Notes: generated from the sequence alone by a model not told the origin. 64,000 nucleotides of DNA from CAZCDS01 sp964497585 (GCA_964497585.1 CAZCDS010000006.1:115307-179306), one strand, 5' to 3'. Counted from the stretch's first letter, positions 25,654 to 35,047 are shown. Program-made: numbers and translations.

Positions 25654-26240
25654 TTGGTCGGTCCTCCTTGTAACAGCGTGTCACGTCGTCCAGAGAGTAT
25701 GTGGTGGAGGTTGCTCCGATTCACAAATTCGACTGCCGACCGATCTGCAACCGGCTGCTCCGATTGCCGCTGATTGAGGTTTCAGGAGTATGAGTCCCGA
25801 TTGAGTACCTCTTCTTTAAAAATATCGCCGAGCGCCCAAAATATCAAGGCTCAGTTTACGGTAAGTAGCACGATCTCGGGAGGGTATCAACCGGAATCTC
25901 CTTGCCTGCTCCACCCATCTCCCATGGCACTATCGAAAGCTCTCTGAACAATCGGCGTGCACTTGCGATCATTTTATTGTAAGAGCATGGAGTAAGAGAA
26001 TCCCTCAGAATTTAGGCTCGGCCGGAAAACGGCATGAAAGTCCCGGCGATCTCCTGATTTTTTCGGGGTGAGCCCGGCCCCAAGCTGCCGGGCGTTTCGT
26101 CACGCCCTTTATGGTGCTCCTCGAAAGTTTTGGCCGATGGCAGGCTTCCAGCACCGCGCGACGTAATAGTGTGTCCCGGCAATCGGGAATCGCTTTGGAG
26201 ATCTGCGACAATTCAACGCGACCGCGAGAAAGGAGAAAAG
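25654..26240. other. Divergent intergenic region upstream of thiM
   Basis: No gene is supported. I looked for a TPP riboswitch before thiM and did not find its conserved CUGAGA/ACCUGAU blocks. A perfect 7-bp GC stem (GCCCGGC/GCCGGGC, 26072-26078 and 26087-26093) is present without a clear T tract. The stretch around 25.80-25.87 kb is AT-rich. Confidence 0.5.
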
Positions 26241-27047
26241 ATGGCCGACTATTCCAGGACGGCGGCTGAGACCCTCAGAAAAATCCGCAGTAATAAACCG
26301 GTTGTCCACAACATCACCAACTACGTGGTGATGAACTCCACGGCGAACGTATTGTTGGCAATGGGCGCCTCTCCGATTATGGCCCACGCGCCTGAAGAGC
26401 TGGATGAGCTGGTGGAAATTGCTGGAGCGGTCGTAATCAACATCGGGACGTTGTCCGCGTTCTGGATAGAATCGATGATCAGGGCTGCGGCGCTGTGCAA
26501 GACGATCGGCAAACCCTATGTTCTGGACCCGGTCGGCGCGGGCGCCACGCAATTGCGCACCGAAACCGCAAGACGGATCGTCGACACCGCGCCGCCCACG
26601 ATAATCCGGGGCAATGCCTCCGAGGTCCTCTCCCTTTCGCCCGAAGGAGGAACTACGAGGGGGGTCGATTCAATCCATATGGTGGAGGATGCGGTCGATG
26701 CAGCGTGCGATGTCGCCAAAAGCCTCGGCACCGTTGTGGCTGTTACGGGGGAACGCGACATTGTAACGGACGGCAAGGTTTCCCTCCTCGTGGAGGGGGG
26801 ACATCCGCTGCTGGGATACGTCACGGGGACCGGCTGCGCGGCAAGTGTCGTGGTGGCCGCGTTCGCGTCGCAGGAGGCAGATCGGGTTGCAGCATCCGCC
26901 GCGGCCCTGGCATTTTTCGGGCTTGCAGGGGAACGAGCCGCCATGGAAGCCGACGCTCCCGGTACGTTCTGGCAAAAGGTGCTCGATGAGCTATACACCA
27001 TTACACCCGAAGACCTCGAATCTGCTGCAAGGATTAGGAGATTATGA
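26241..27047 (+). CDS. thiM: Hydroxyethylthiazole kinase
   Basis: 268 residues, the normal length. A ribokinase-like-fold enzyme that phosphorylates 4-methyl-5-(2-hydroxyethyl)thiazole for thiamine salvage. Diagnostic segments: VHNITNYVVMNSTANVLLAMGASP, ALVINIGTL-like VVINIGTLS, YVLDPVGAGAT, IRGNASEVLSL, VVAVTGERDIV and LGYVTGTGCAAS with the catalytic Cys/Gly anion hole. The ATG at 26241 has AAAGGAG upstream. First gene of thiM-thiE-thiL, overlapping thiE by 4 nt. Confidence 0.96.
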   Translation: MADYSRTAAETLRKIRSNKPVVHNITNYVVMNSTANVLLAMGASPIMAHAPEELDELVEIAGAVVINIGTLSAFWIESMIRAAALCKTIGKPYVLDPVGAGATQLRTETARRIVDTAPPTIIRGNASEVLSLSPEGGTTRGVDSIHMVEDAVDAACDVAKSLGTVVAVTGERDIVTDGKVSLLVEGGHPLLGYVTGTGCAASVVVAAFASQEADRVAASAAALAFFGLAGERAAMEADAPGTFWQKVLDELYTITPEDLESAARIRRL

Positions 27048-27694
27048 GAGATCCATCCTCCTGGGATGTCTATCTGGTGACGGATAGAGGCCTGTCGCGG
27101 GGAAGGTCCACACTGGAAGTGGTCCAGGCATCCGTCCATGGCGGCGTCTCCGCGGTACAACTCCGGGAAAAGGACCTTTCCACGCGGTGCTTCTATGAGG
27201 AGGGCCTGAAGATCCGCGAGTTCCTCAAGTCCCATGGCGTGCCGTTGATCATCAACGACAGAATCGATCTCGCACTTGCCCTGGACGCGGACGGTGTTCA
27301 CGTGGGCCAAGACGACATGCCCGTCCAGATCGCACGAAGAATTCTCGGACCGGACAAGATCCTGGGGCTCTCCCTCAACGAACCGGAACAGATTGACCGC
27401 GCGGCCCTTGAGCACGCCGATTACCTGGCCGTGAGCCCCGTCTTCCATACTGCCACGAAAGAGGACATCACTTCTCCCTGGGGATTGGAGGGCGTTTCCG
27501 AGGCCCGCCTGCGGACGGAGCTGCCCCTCGTCGGAATAGGCTCGATGAATCACGAGAACGCCCGGGCAGTGATCAAGGTAGGCGCGGACTGCATCGCCGT
27601 GGTTTCCGCGATCGTGTCCGCGAACGATCCCCAAGAGGCCACCCGCCGACTCCTCGAAGAAGTCCGAGCGGGCAAACGGGAACGACTGGTCTAA
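27044..27694 (+). CDS. thiE: Thiamine-phosphate synthase
   Basis: 216 residues. A TIM-barrel enzyme that couples HMP-pyrophosphate with the thiazole phosphate made by ThiM. Motifs: VYLVTDRGL, GVSAVQLREKDL, LIINDRIDLALALDADGVHVGQDDMP, DYLAVSPVFHTATK and the phosphate-binding LVGIGSMNHENA / CIAVVSAI. The ATGA overlap with thiM and the AGGATTAGGAG site inside the thiM 3' end imply translational coupling. The next gene, thiL, completes TPP formation. Confidence 0.96.
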   Translation: MRDPSSWDVYLVTDRGLSRGRSTLEVVQASVHGGVSAVQLREKDLSTRCFYEEGLKIREFLKSHGVPLIINDRIDLALALDADGVHVGQDDMPVQIARRILGPDKILGLSLNEPEQIDRAALEHADYLAVSPVFHTATKEDITSPWGLEGVSEARLRTELPLVGIGSMNHENARAVIKVGADCIAVVSAIVSANDPQEATRRLLEEVRAGKRERLV

Positions 27695-27710
27695 AGACGA
27701 ATAGACGCCG

Positions 27711-28712
27711 ATGAAGCTCAGAGATGTAGGAGAATTCGGGTTCATAAGCCGCATCGCTCCGCTTGGCAGAATCAGGCCGGAGGGTGTGATCAAAGGCATT
27801 GGCGACGATTGCGCAGTCGTCTCGGTCGACGGTCCCAACTACCTCCTCGTGACCACCGACATGCTCGTGGAGCGGGTCCACTTTCTCATCGACTGGGCCT
27901 CCCCGGAGGTCTTTGGCGCGAAGTCACTGGCCGTAAACCTCTCAGATATCGCGGCATGCGGCGGGTTACCACTGGATGCATACGTCAGCATCGCAGTTCC
28001 CGAAAAGATCGAGGTGGAATGGCTGGAGCGATTCTACGAAGGAATGAGCGGCTTGGCTCGGTCTTTCGGCGTCAATCTCCTCGGTGGTGACACCACGAGG
28101 TCAAAGGAAGACCTCGTGATCAACGTCGCCGTGACCGGATACGTTCCCCGGGAAGAGGTGTTGTTCCGCCACACAGCCAATCCCGGTGATCTGATCGCCC
28201 TGACCGGCCCCCTGGGAGGATCGGGAGCCGGACTCGAAATTCTTCTTAAACATGCCAGCATCCCCCGAGAGATACGTGAACCGCTTATTCGGGCACATCT
28301 CGAACCGAAGCCCCACATCGATCCAGGTCGAATCCTCGCCGCATCACGGGGCTGTACCGCGGCCATCGACGTTTCCGATGGGCTCTCGTCGGACCTGTGG
28401 CACATCTGCGAAGATTCGAAACTCGGCGCGGTCATCTACGAGGACAAGCTTCCGGTAACCGAGGAATTGGCAGAGGCCGCGGCCCGGTTCGGGAAGGAAC
28501 CCCTGCAGTGGATGCTCAGCGGCGGGGAAGACTACGTACTCCTGGCCACCCTCGATCCATTCGCCGCGTCCGACATCCGAGAGGAGGCGGCCGATGCCGG
28601 GTACGACTTTTTCCTCGTGGGGGAAATCGTTCAGGGCTCGAGTATGGAGCTGGTAAGGGCCGACGGCTCAAGGACTACGTTCACAGCGGCCGGGTGGGAC
28701 CATTTCCGGTGA
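27711..28712 (+). CDS. thiL: Thiamine-monophosphate kinase
   Basis: 333 residues of the PurM/ThiL ATP-grasp-like fold. It phosphorylates thiamine phosphate to the active cofactor TPP. Motifs: GEFGFISRI, GIGDDCAVV (Mg/ATP-binding acidic motif), VTTDMLVERVHF, KSLAVNLSDIAACGG, LLGGDTTRS, LTGPLGGSGAG, AAIDVSDGLSSDL and LSGGEDYVLL. It starts 16 nt after thiE. Together the three genes convert a thiazole alcohol and HMP-PP to TPP. Confidence 0.97.
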   Translation: MKLRDVGEFGFISRIAPLGRIRPEGVIKGIGDDCAVVSVDGPNYLLVTTDMLVERVHFLIDWASPEVFGAKSLAVNLSDIAACGGLPLDAYVSIAVPEKIEVEWLERFYEGMSGLARSFGVNLLGGDTTRSKEDLVINVAVTGYVPREEVLFRHTANPGDLIALTGPLGGSGAGLEILLKHASIPREIREPLIRAHLEPKPHIDPGRILAASRGCTAAIDVSDGLSSDLWHICEDSKLGAVIYEDKLPVTEELAEAAARFGKEPLQWMLSGGEDYVLLATLDPFAASDIREEAADAGYDFFLVGEIVQGSSMELVRADGSRTTFTAAGWDHFR

Positions 28713-29005
28713 AGGGGGACCCTTCCGACAACACTGGAGAGTCCCACTGCAGGGGCCTTACCTGGCAATATTGATAATTCGACGAGGAAGGAGAGGCGTA
28801 CGCCGATGGCCCGATCTCGGGGAAGACTGCGCTAAGGATTTGACTGCAAATGTTTTGACAGGGTGACACCAAGGCGCGATGCTTGCTCATGCCATGGAAA
28901 TCCCGGACAAGAGATCGGTTGCGGTGTTTCGGAACAGACGGTCAATCGAGTCCGTGTTCTGGGTGGGAAAGCTTTTCGTGATCCAGCAGCATCCAGGAGG
29001 AGTTT

Positions 29006-29806
29006 ATGGCGATAATTACCATATCCAGGGGTTCGTACAGCAAAGGAAAGGAAATCGCAGAGAAGGTCGCTGAAAAGCTTGGCTATGCGTGCATTTCTCG
29101 TGATCTGCTCCTGGAAGCCTCAGAGCATTTCAATATTCCCGAGATTAAACTCGTCCGGGCACTCCACGACGCTCCGTCTATTCTGGAACGATTTACTTAT
29201 GGGCGAGAGAGATATCTCGCCTTCATTCAGTGTACCTTCCTTGAGCACGCACAGAAAAACAACATCGTCTACCACGGCCTCGCAGGTCATGTCATGCTCA
29301 AGGGCGTTGATCATGTACTGAAGGTTCGCATCCTGGCCGACATGGAAAATCGCGTCCGACTTGAAATGGAGCGAGAAGGACTCTCGCAGGAAAAGGCGCT
29401 CAAGGTTCTTGAGAAAGATGATGACGAGCGAAGAAAGTGGACCTTGGCGCTTTGGGGTAAAGATCCGTGGGACCCCTCTCTCTACGATCTCGTAATTCAT
29501 GTTCACCGAATAACGATAGTCGACGCCGTAGACATCATCTGCTACGCCGCCGGACTGAAACACTTCAAGACTACGCCTGAATCCCAAGAAATGGTGGATG
29601 ATTTGCTGCTGGCCGCGCGAGTGAAAACCAAGCTGGCTGGGGAACTTCCCGGATGCTCGGTGATCGCGAATGACGGGTCCGTCCTCGTCGAGCTGAAGGC
29701 AGACATCACCCAGGAAACCTACTACCTCGATGAAGTGCAAAGGTTGTCGGAAGGGACTCCTGGTCTGAAAGACATCAGGATTAATGTGACGCCGATAGAG
29801 GTTTAG
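29006..29806 (+). CDS. Cytidylate-kinase-like protein with C-terminal BON-like domain
   Basis: 266 residues. The first 190 resemble the cytidylate kinase-like family (AAA_26): MAIITISRGSYSKGKEIAEKV with a G-x4-GK P-loop variant lacking the usual Ser/Thr, a CISRDLLLEAS strand and VYHGLAGHVML. Residues about 195-266 (DLLLAARVKTKLAGELPGC ... VLVELKADITQETYYLDEVQ ... GLKDIRINVTPIEV) look like a BON-type alpha/beta module, normally membrane- or ligand-associated. Substrate unknown. AGGAGG lies shortly before the ATG at 29006. It is not cmk proper; the fusion is the notable part. Confidence 0.75.
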   Translation: MAIITISRGSYSKGKEIAEKVAEKLGYACISRDLLLEASEHFNIPEIKLVRALHDAPSILERFTYGRERYLAFIQCTFLEHAQKNNIVYHGLAGHVMLKGVDHVLKVRILADMENRVRLEMEREGLSQEKALKVLEKDDDERRKWTLALWGKDPWDPSLYDLVIHVHRITIVDAVDIICYAAGLKHFKTTPESQEMVDDLLLAARVKTKLAGELPGCSVIANDGSVLVELKADITQETYYLDEVQRLSEGTPGLKDIRINVTPIEV

Positions 29807-29832
29807 TTGCCTGCCGGGAAATGGGCGCGCCC

Positions 29833-29860
29833 CGGAGTGGGGAGATTGCTCCTCACTCCG
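29833..29860 (+). terminator. Hairpin after kinase gene, possible terminator
   Basis: An 11-bp stem with one G-U pair (CGGAGTGGGGA/TCCTCACTCCG) and a 6-nt loop lies 27 bp after the stop codon. No T tract follows, so intrinsic termination is uncertain. Confidence 0.4.
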
Positions 29861-30102
29861 AGCATCAGGAACATCGCTGCGATCTTGCTTCGATAGTCCT
29901 CTTCTTTCCCCGGTTCGGGGTCTTATGCAACGTCGATGCAGTAAAGGCACAATTCCGCGTCCCGCGGGACATGAAACCCCCTTCACCGTAACACCTCCTC
30001 CTATCAAAGGCCGCCCTATTCCGTACAAAATCTCTCAAGTTTCTACGGTTAATGCTTGGGGAAAGCGTTTCGGAAAATTCGGTCCCCCGTCGTAAAAAAG
30101 AC

Positions 30103-30137
30103 TTGACAGGATATTAATATACAGATATCTCTATATA
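30103..30137 (+). promoter_or_regulatory. Promoter/operator region of molybdoenzyme operon
   Basis: A perfect TTGACA (30103-30108) is followed by AT-rich DNA; the best -10 at 17 nt is TATCTC (30126-30131), weak, with TATATA at 30132-30137 spaced too far. Two perfect short palindromes, ATATTAATAT (30111-30120) and AGATATCT (30123-30130), sit in the spacer/-10 region and could be operator half-sites for a repressor or could allow activator-dependent expression. Confidence 0.5.
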
Positions 30138-30165
30138 GCAGATCGTACCTCGCGCTGGAGGATTC

Positions 30166-32388
30166 ATGAAAAAGCACGTTATCTCAAGAAGATCCTTCCT
30201 CATCGCGTCCGCGGCAGGGGGGGCCTCCCTCCTCACCGCATCGTACATGGATTTCAATTCCTGGGCCTCCCGGGAAAAGACCAAGGGCACGGTGAAGATC
30301 ACCCCCACGCTGTGCGACGCCTGCGGCAACTGGTGCGCCATCAAAGTCCACACCCGGGGCGGCCGGATCTGGAAGGCCGAAGGCAACCCCCTCGCGGGGA
30401 ACAACAGAGGCCGGATGTGCGCGAAAGGCCATGGCTTCCTACATGAGGTGTACAATCCCGACAGGATCAGGCATCCCCTCAAGCGGGTGGGACCGAACCG
30501 GTTTGAGAAGATCTCCTGGGAACAGGCATACAAGGAGATCGGCGCGAAGATGCTGAGTATTCGAGAGAAACACGGTCCTGAAAGCCTTTTCTGGCTGAGT
30601 CACCCGCAGCCCAACCAGAAGATCGTCAAGATGCTCATGCACGCTCTCGGTTCCCCCAACGTCTTCTCTCATGCCAGCACCTGTTTTCTCCCCCGAAACA
30701 TCGGCTGGTGGCTCACCGTGGGCAAGCCCAAGCCGGCCCATGACATGGAGAATAGCCGCTACATAGTACTCGCGGGAAGGAATCTCGGAGGGGGGCTCAA
30801 TCTCGGGCAGCTCAGGGATATGGTCAACGGCAGGCAGGGCGGGGCCAAGGTGGTTGTGATAGATCCGAGGTTCAGCGAGGCCGCGGCGATCGCGGATCAG
30901 TGGATACGCATCAGGCCCGGCACGGACCTGGCTTTCATGTTGGCCGTCGCGCACGTGATTATTGACGAGGGCCTTTATCAAAAGGAATTCGTGGAAAAGT
31001 ACACCGAGGGCTTCAAGGAATTCGCCGCAGAGGTCAAGAAATTCACCCCGAAATGGGCTGAGAAGAAAAGCGACGTGCCCGCGGATGTGATTGTCCAATT
31101 CGCCCGAGAAATTGCAAAGGCAGCTCCGAGAGCACTCATCCATCGCGGGTACCATGGAGCGATGGGGGCCCAGTACAAGAACAGCCTCCAACTCGTCCGT
31201 GCGGTGGCATGCGTGAACGGTCTGCTGGGCAACTTCAACCAATTGGGAGGGCTCTTCTTCTCACCTAAGCCGAAACTCGGAAAGCTGAACAAGGAAGAGT
31301 ATCCCCCGGCGCCGAAGGTCCCCGGCCCCATGGCCGACGGGAGCACCGATCCGGAGCGGTATCCGCTTACTCCTAAGAACATCGGTCTTACCCAGGCGAT
31401 CCCCGAGCTGGCGATCAAGGGGAAGCTCAAGGCGGGATTCGTGTACCACTCCAATCCACTTCGCACCATTCCCAATCCCGCGAGGGCGATCGAGGGGTAC
31501 CGAAAACTCGAGCTGCTGGTAGGGTTCGATTACGTCCTCTCCGAGACCGCGTCGGTTTGCCACTACATTCTGCCGGAATCGTTCTACTTGGAACGGGACG
31601 ATGTTATCTATACCAATCATTCGATCAAGACCCGACAGGTTGCGACCCGGCAGCCGACCATCAAGAAGCTGTACGACACCAAGCCGCTCGTTCAGATAAT
31701 CCACGAGATCGCGCCGCACCTCGGCGTCGGGGAATACTTCAAATTCACGCTCGAGGAGCTGAACAGGGCCAACCTCAAACCCTTGGGCGTAACGCTCGAA
31801 CGGCTCAAGAAGGAAGGTGTCATCGACCTGGGAGGCGAGTGGAAGCCTGGGGAGCCTCACTTCAAGACGTCGAGCGGGAAGTTGGAGTTCGCCTCGTCCA
31901 TCATGCGAGATCTCGGGCTCCCAGCGGTCCCGACATGGGAGAAGCCGCTGGTGAACCCGGATCCGAAGGATCCCCACTCTTTTCGGCTCCTTCACGGCAA
32001 GCAGGCCCATCACACGCATACGCGAACCTGCAATCAGCCGTACCTCATGCGCATCACGACGATCAACGACTGGGGGAGAGCGTGGATTCATCCGGACCGG
32101 GCTAAGAAACTCCATATCGCCGACGGAGAGTGCATGACGCTCACAAGCTCGGTTGGGTCCGGCCGGGTAAGGGCTCGCATTACCGACGGTATACATCCGG
32201 ACTGCATCTTCCTGCCGAGCCCGTACGGCGTATTTTCGCGAAATCTGGAATACGCAAAGACAAAGGGCCAGGGAGGTTTCGGGTACGGGATCTCGTACAA
32301 CGATTTCCTTCCGACCATGTTTGACCCGGTGCTCGGTCACGTTATGGCCGGCGAGGTCATTGTGAAAGTGAAAAAGACGTTCACGTGA
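30166..32388 (+). CDS. Tat-exported molybdopterin oxidoreductase (Psr/Phs-like catalytic subunit)
   Basis: 740 residues. A Tat signal (SRRSFLIAS) leads. The N-terminal [4Fe-4S] ligands are CDACGNWC plus a distant MCAKG (Cys50, 53, 57, 85), spacing typical of the DMSO-reductase superfamily. Cys173 in SHASTCFLP sits at the Mo-ligand position, as in polysulfide and thiosulfate reductases and some nitrate reductases. Molybdopterin-dinucleotide regions follow (VIDPRFSEAA, HGKQAHHTHTRTCNQPYL, the C-terminal GRVRARITDGIHPDCIF barrel). With the FeS and NrfD genes downstream it forms a periplasm-facing ABC complex that reduces or oxidises a sulfur compound; split YeeE/YedE genes in the same run favour sulfur. 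The exact substrate cannot be read from sequence. Confidence 0.9.
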   Translation: MKKHVISRRSFLIASAAGGASLLTASYMDFNSWASREKTKGTVKITPTLCDACGNWCAIKVHTRGGRIWKAEGNPLAGNNRGRMCAKGHGFLHEVYNPDRIRHPLKRVGPNRFEKISWEQAYKEIGAKMLSIREKHGPESLFWLSHPQPNQKIVKMLMHALGSPNVFSHASTCFLPRNIGWWLTVGKPKPAHDMENSRYIVLAGRNLGGGLNLGQLRDMVNGRQGGAKVVVIDPRFSEAAAIADQWIRIRPGTDLAFMLAVAHVIIDEGLYQKEFVEKYTEGFKEFAAEVKKFTPKWAEKKSDVPADVIVQFAREIAKAAPRALIHRGYHGAMGAQYKNSLQLVRAVACVNGLLGNFNQLGGLFFSPKPKLGKLNKEEYPPAPKVPGPMADGSTDPERYPLTPKNIGLTQAIPELAIKGKLKAGFVYHSNPLRTIPNPARAIEGYRKLELLVGFDYVLSETASVCHYILPESFYLERDDVIYTNHSIKTRQVATRQPTIKKLYDTKPLVQIIHEIAPHLGVGEYFKFTLEELNRANLKPLGVTLERLKKEGVIDLGGEWKPGEPHFKTSSGKLEFASSIMRDLGLPAVPTWEKPLVNPDPKDPHSFRLLHGKQAHHTHTRTCNQPYLMRITTINDWGRAWIHPDRAKKLHIADGECMTLTSSVGSGRVRARITDGIHPDCIFLPSPYGVFSRNLEYAKTKGQGGFGYGISYNDFLPTMFDPVLGHVMAGEVIVKVKKTFT

Positions 32389-32458
32389 GCAAGCGGCGCC
32401 GGAAGAAAGGTGGAAAACCGAACTCCGGCTGACGGCAACACAAACCAGGGAGCTGACC

Positions 32459-33001
32459 ATGCCGCGTTACGGAATTGCCATAGACACCACCAAATGCATC
32501 GGCTGCCATGCCTGTCGGGTGGCGTGCCAAAACCACAATGAACTGGAGTACGACCAGGCGTTCAATTCGATTAAAGAGGTGGAACGGGGACGGTTCCCCT
32601 CCTTTGCCAAGGAGTTTGTTCCGGCCCAGTGCAATCAGTGCGAGAACCCTCCTTGCCAAAGGGTCTGTCCCACCGGGGCGATCTACACCTCGGAGGAGGG
32701 GGTGGTCCTGGTCCATCGGAATCGATGTGTCGGCTGCAAGTACTGCATTGAGGCATGCCCGTACAAGGTGCGACTGGTGGACCACGCTGCAGGTATCGTG
32801 ATCAAGTGCTGGTTTTGTATAGACATGGTGCGCAAGGGCGGGGAACCGGCCTGTGTCACGACCTGTCCCACTCAGGTGCGGATCTTCGGTGACCTGGACG
32901 ATCCGAGAAGCAAGATCTCGCGTTTCGTAGCCGATAACCGGGCCCAGCCTTTGCGGCCGGACCTCAATACTCGACCCAAGGTCTTCTACAAAAGGAGTTG
33001 A
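32459..33001 (+). CDS. Four-cluster ferredoxin subunit (PsrB/PhsB-like)
   Basis: 180 residues with sixteen cysteines in four [4Fe-4S] sets: CIGCHACRVAC, CNQCENPPCQRVC, CVGCKYCIEAC and CWFCIDM...ACVTTC. This is the DmsB/PsrB/TtrB electron-transfer subunit that links the molybdoenzyme to the membrane subunit. It has no export signal, as usual, because it is carried through Tat by its partner. The C-terminal RPKVFYKRS segment is characteristic. It begins 70 nt after the catalytic subunit, and its last codons overlap the ribosome site of the next gene. Confidence 0.93.
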   Translation: MPRYGIAIDTTKCIGCHACRVACQNHNELEYDQAFNSIKEVERGRFPSFAKEFVPAQCNQCENPPCQRVCPTGAIYTSEEGVVLVHRNRCVGCKYCIEACPYKVRLVDHAAGIVIKCWFCIDMVRKGGEPACVTTCPTQVRIFGDLDDPRSKISRFVADNRAQPLRPDLNTRPKVFYKRS

Positions 33002-33003
33002 TC

Positions 33004-33891
33004 ATGCCGGAAAGCGCATGGGGATGGCTGATCATTTCATATCTGTTTTTGGCCGGCGCGGGCGCGGGTGCCTTCATGGCCGCGGTAGCATGCGATTTGC
33101 TGGCTCCCGACTGGTCCAAGGCCTTGGCAAGGGCCGGATCTCTGGCCGCGGGGCCCCTTGTGGTCATCGGGACGGCCTGCCTGGTCTTCGACCTGGAGGC
33201 CGGCCTGTGGCAGCCGTGGCGCCAGATGTACCTCGTGAGCAATCCGACGAGCATGATCACCTGGGGCGTGGTCGTGCTTTCGCTTTTCATTCCGGTGGCC
33301 TTTCTCTACGCGGCAGCGCTCAACGGCCTGACCTTTGTAGGCCGGTATCTGGAAAAGTACGTTTGGCACCTTGAGGTAATCGGGAGCGTACTTGCGATCG
33401 CGACGGCAGTGTACACGGGAATCCTCATCGCGGTCGTCAACGGTGTGCCGTTCTGGAATACGCCGGTGATGCCAGTGCTCTTCCTGGCCTCAGCGTTATC
33501 GACGGGATTGGCCGTTGCCATGATCGGCGCCGCGGTAATCGACATCACCACGATCAGGACACTGTCGAATTTCGCGCTCGGCCACGTAATCTTCCTGGCG
33601 GTTGAGGGTGTGGTCTTGATGCTCCTGATTTTCATGTCAATTACGCGGACCGCGGAAGCGGCTCAATCCGCTCACCTCCTCATTTCGGGATTCCTCAGTC
33701 CGTACTTCTGGGCCCTTGTGGTGGTCGTGGGAATCGCCGTGCCCTTTATACTGAGTATCGTTGAGTACTACGAATACGGGGAGATGCCCAAGTATCTGGT
33801 CGTCGGTGCGGACCTTTGCGTCCTCGTGGGCGGAATGAGTCTGCGGGCCCTGATTATCTACAGTGGGTTGCCGCCACAGATCATTACCTAG
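33004..33891 (+). CDS. NrfD/PsrC-family membrane quinone-interacting subunit
   Basis: 295 residues with about eight hydrophobic helices (WLIISYLFLAGAGAGAFMAAV at the N-terminus is typical of NrfD/PsrC). The family exchanges electrons with the menaquinone pool and anchors the FeS and catalytic subunits. The ATG at 33004, spaced from AAAGGAG, is preferred over the in-frame TTG at 32998. It lies 2 bp after the ferredoxin stop, so the subunits are tightly coupled. Confidence 0.92.
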   Translation: MPESAWGWLIISYLFLAGAGAGAFMAAVACDLLAPDWSKALARAGSLAAGPLVVIGTACLVFDLEAGLWQPWRQMYLVSNPTSMITWGVVVLSLFIPVAFLYAAALNGLTFVGRYLEKYVWHLEVIGSVLAIATAVYTGILIAVVNGVPFWNTPVMPVLFLASALSTGLAVAMIGAAVIDITTIRTLSNFALGHVIFLAVEGVVLMLLIFMSITRTAEAAQSAHLLISGFLSPYFWALVVVVGIAVPFILSIVEYYEYGEMPKYLVVGADLCVLVGGMSLRALIIYSGLPPQIIT

Positions 33892-33920
33892 GGGCGAGGG
33901 TATAGCCAAGCAGAGGCGTC

Positions 33921-34553
33921 ATGACAGGCAGGCACGGCACAGCACGGCATTCTGATTCGCATGAGAGCGTCCCTATGGAGACGAGCGGGATAGACGCGGC
34001 TTCAGTCGCGATGATTCTCTCCAGGCTGCTCGGCGATCCGACCCCTCTGGACGAAGACGAGGCACAGCAGGCTGTGGAACTTCTCTCCGAACTCGATCCC
34101 GAGGGATTTAGGGAGTACGGCGGGGTTGCCGAAGAGTTCCGAAGAGATTGGAACGCCGCGAAGGAACTGCTGGCGGGAAATGCAGTTCCTCTGCCCATGG
34201 AAGAGTCTGTGTACAAGCCCTGGACCACGGAGGCCGGGCATCCATTGCAGGGAACTGAAGGGTTTGCATGGGGCGATCCCGCACATCACATGCTCGACGT
34301 TCTCGAGAGCTTCGGATTGGGCTTGGACCCCGAAGACGAGAGAGCGCCCGATCATATTGCCGTGCTCCTCGAATTCCTCGCCTATCTCCTGGAGAACCGT
34401 CCGAGCTCAGAAGCGAGGTTATTCTGCACGGATCACCTGGATTGGCTTCCCGATCTTGAGAAACGTCTTGAGAAAGAGACCGCTGCGCCGGTCCTGATAC
34501 CGCCGGTCCGCGCGACCCGCAGGCTCATATCAACACTCGTCTCGTCAACATGA
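33921..34553 (+). CDS. TorD/DmsD-family molybdoenzyme chaperone
   Basis: 210 residues, cytoplasmic and helical. SVYKPWT, the signature DHIAVLLEFLAYLLE and the later FCTDHLDWLPDLEKRL match the TorD/NarJ-type chaperones that bind the Tat signal and hold the apo-enzyme until the cofactor is inserted. Its position in the operon assigns it to the catalytic subunit at 30166. An alternative start lies at Met19 (33975), since the first 18 residues are not family-like. Confidence 0.85.
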   Translation: MTGRHGTARHSDSHESVPMETSGIDAASVAMILSRLLGDPTPLDEDEAQQAVELLSELDPEGFREYGGVAEEFRRDWNAAKELLAGNAVPLPMEESVYKPWTTEAGHPLQGTEGFAWGDPAHHMLDVLESFGLGLDPEDERAPDHIAVLLEFLAYLLENRPSSEARLFCTDHLDWLPDLEKRLEKETAAPVLIPPVRATRRLISTLVSST

Positions 34554-34566
34554 GAGAGGGACAACC

Positions 34567-34932
34567 ATGGCCGAAGAAAATAAGGACAACGTCAGAGAGG
34601 ATGAATCCCCCGCGACGGAAGAACCCAAAGAACCTGCCAAAACGGGGAACTCGCTCGCAGAAAAGCGTGGCCGCATGGTCATGACAGGAGTGGTTCTCGC
34701 GGTGATTCTCTCCGTCATAGCCGTCTTTGTCGCGGCGGTCTTTCAACTGACCGCGAGGTGGATCGCACACTGCCCTGGCGATCTGAAGGTGAACGATCCT
34801 GCCCCGATCCTTTGGAAGAAGATGGAAACAGGAGACCTGGCCAAGCAGCCGCTCGGGGTAGCGGGGCAGCTCCTCAGCGAGGCCCGCTTCAAGGGGCTGG
34901 CGGTTTCCAAGAAACAGGGCAAAGAAGAGTAG
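34567..34932 (+). CDS. Single-pass membrane protein of sulfur operon, unknown
   Basis: 121 residues: a charged Glu/Lys-rich N-terminus (about 1-35), one membrane helix (MTGVVLAVILSVIAVFVAAVFQLTA), and a 55-residue tail with one cysteine (WIAHCPGDLKV). AGGGACAACC before the ATG gives a usable ribosome site. I do not recognise a family. Its place between the chaperone and the transporter genes suggests a role in assembling or tethering the complex. Confidence 0.75.
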   Translation: MAEENKDNVREDESPATEEPKEPAKTGNSLAEKRGRMVMTGVVLAVILSVIAVFVAAVFQLTARWIAHCPGDLKVNDPAPILWKKMETGDLAKQPLGVAGQLLSEARFKGLAVSKKQGKEE

Positions 34933-35047
34933 ACGTGATGGACTTATACCAATGGGTGATCCGGGACGTGACATGCGATCTCCGCTTGGGATCACCCCTC
35001 ATCCGCGTGCATGCGCATCCATATGAGAGGAACGGGATGGTGTGGCA

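Larger units (their letters stand above)
29807..30165. other. Intergenic region before molybdoenzyme operon
   Basis: Holds a terminator-like hairpin (29833-29860) just after the kinase gene, then about 240 bp without gene, then the promoter region for the molybdoenzyme operon. Confidence 0.5.

Noticed and set aside
26000..26240. TPP riboswitch upstream of thiM
   Set aside because: The conserved riboswitch blocks could not be found; only a plain GC-rich hairpin is present.
26516..27838. 440-codon minus-strand open frame across thiM, thiE and thiL
   Set aside because: It is antisense to three well supported thi genes, has no recognisable domain and arises from GC-rich codon usage.
31261..32460. 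399-codon minus-strand frame opposite the molybdoenzyme
   Set aside because: Antisense to a complete molybdoenzyme with its cofactor motifs; no independent signals.
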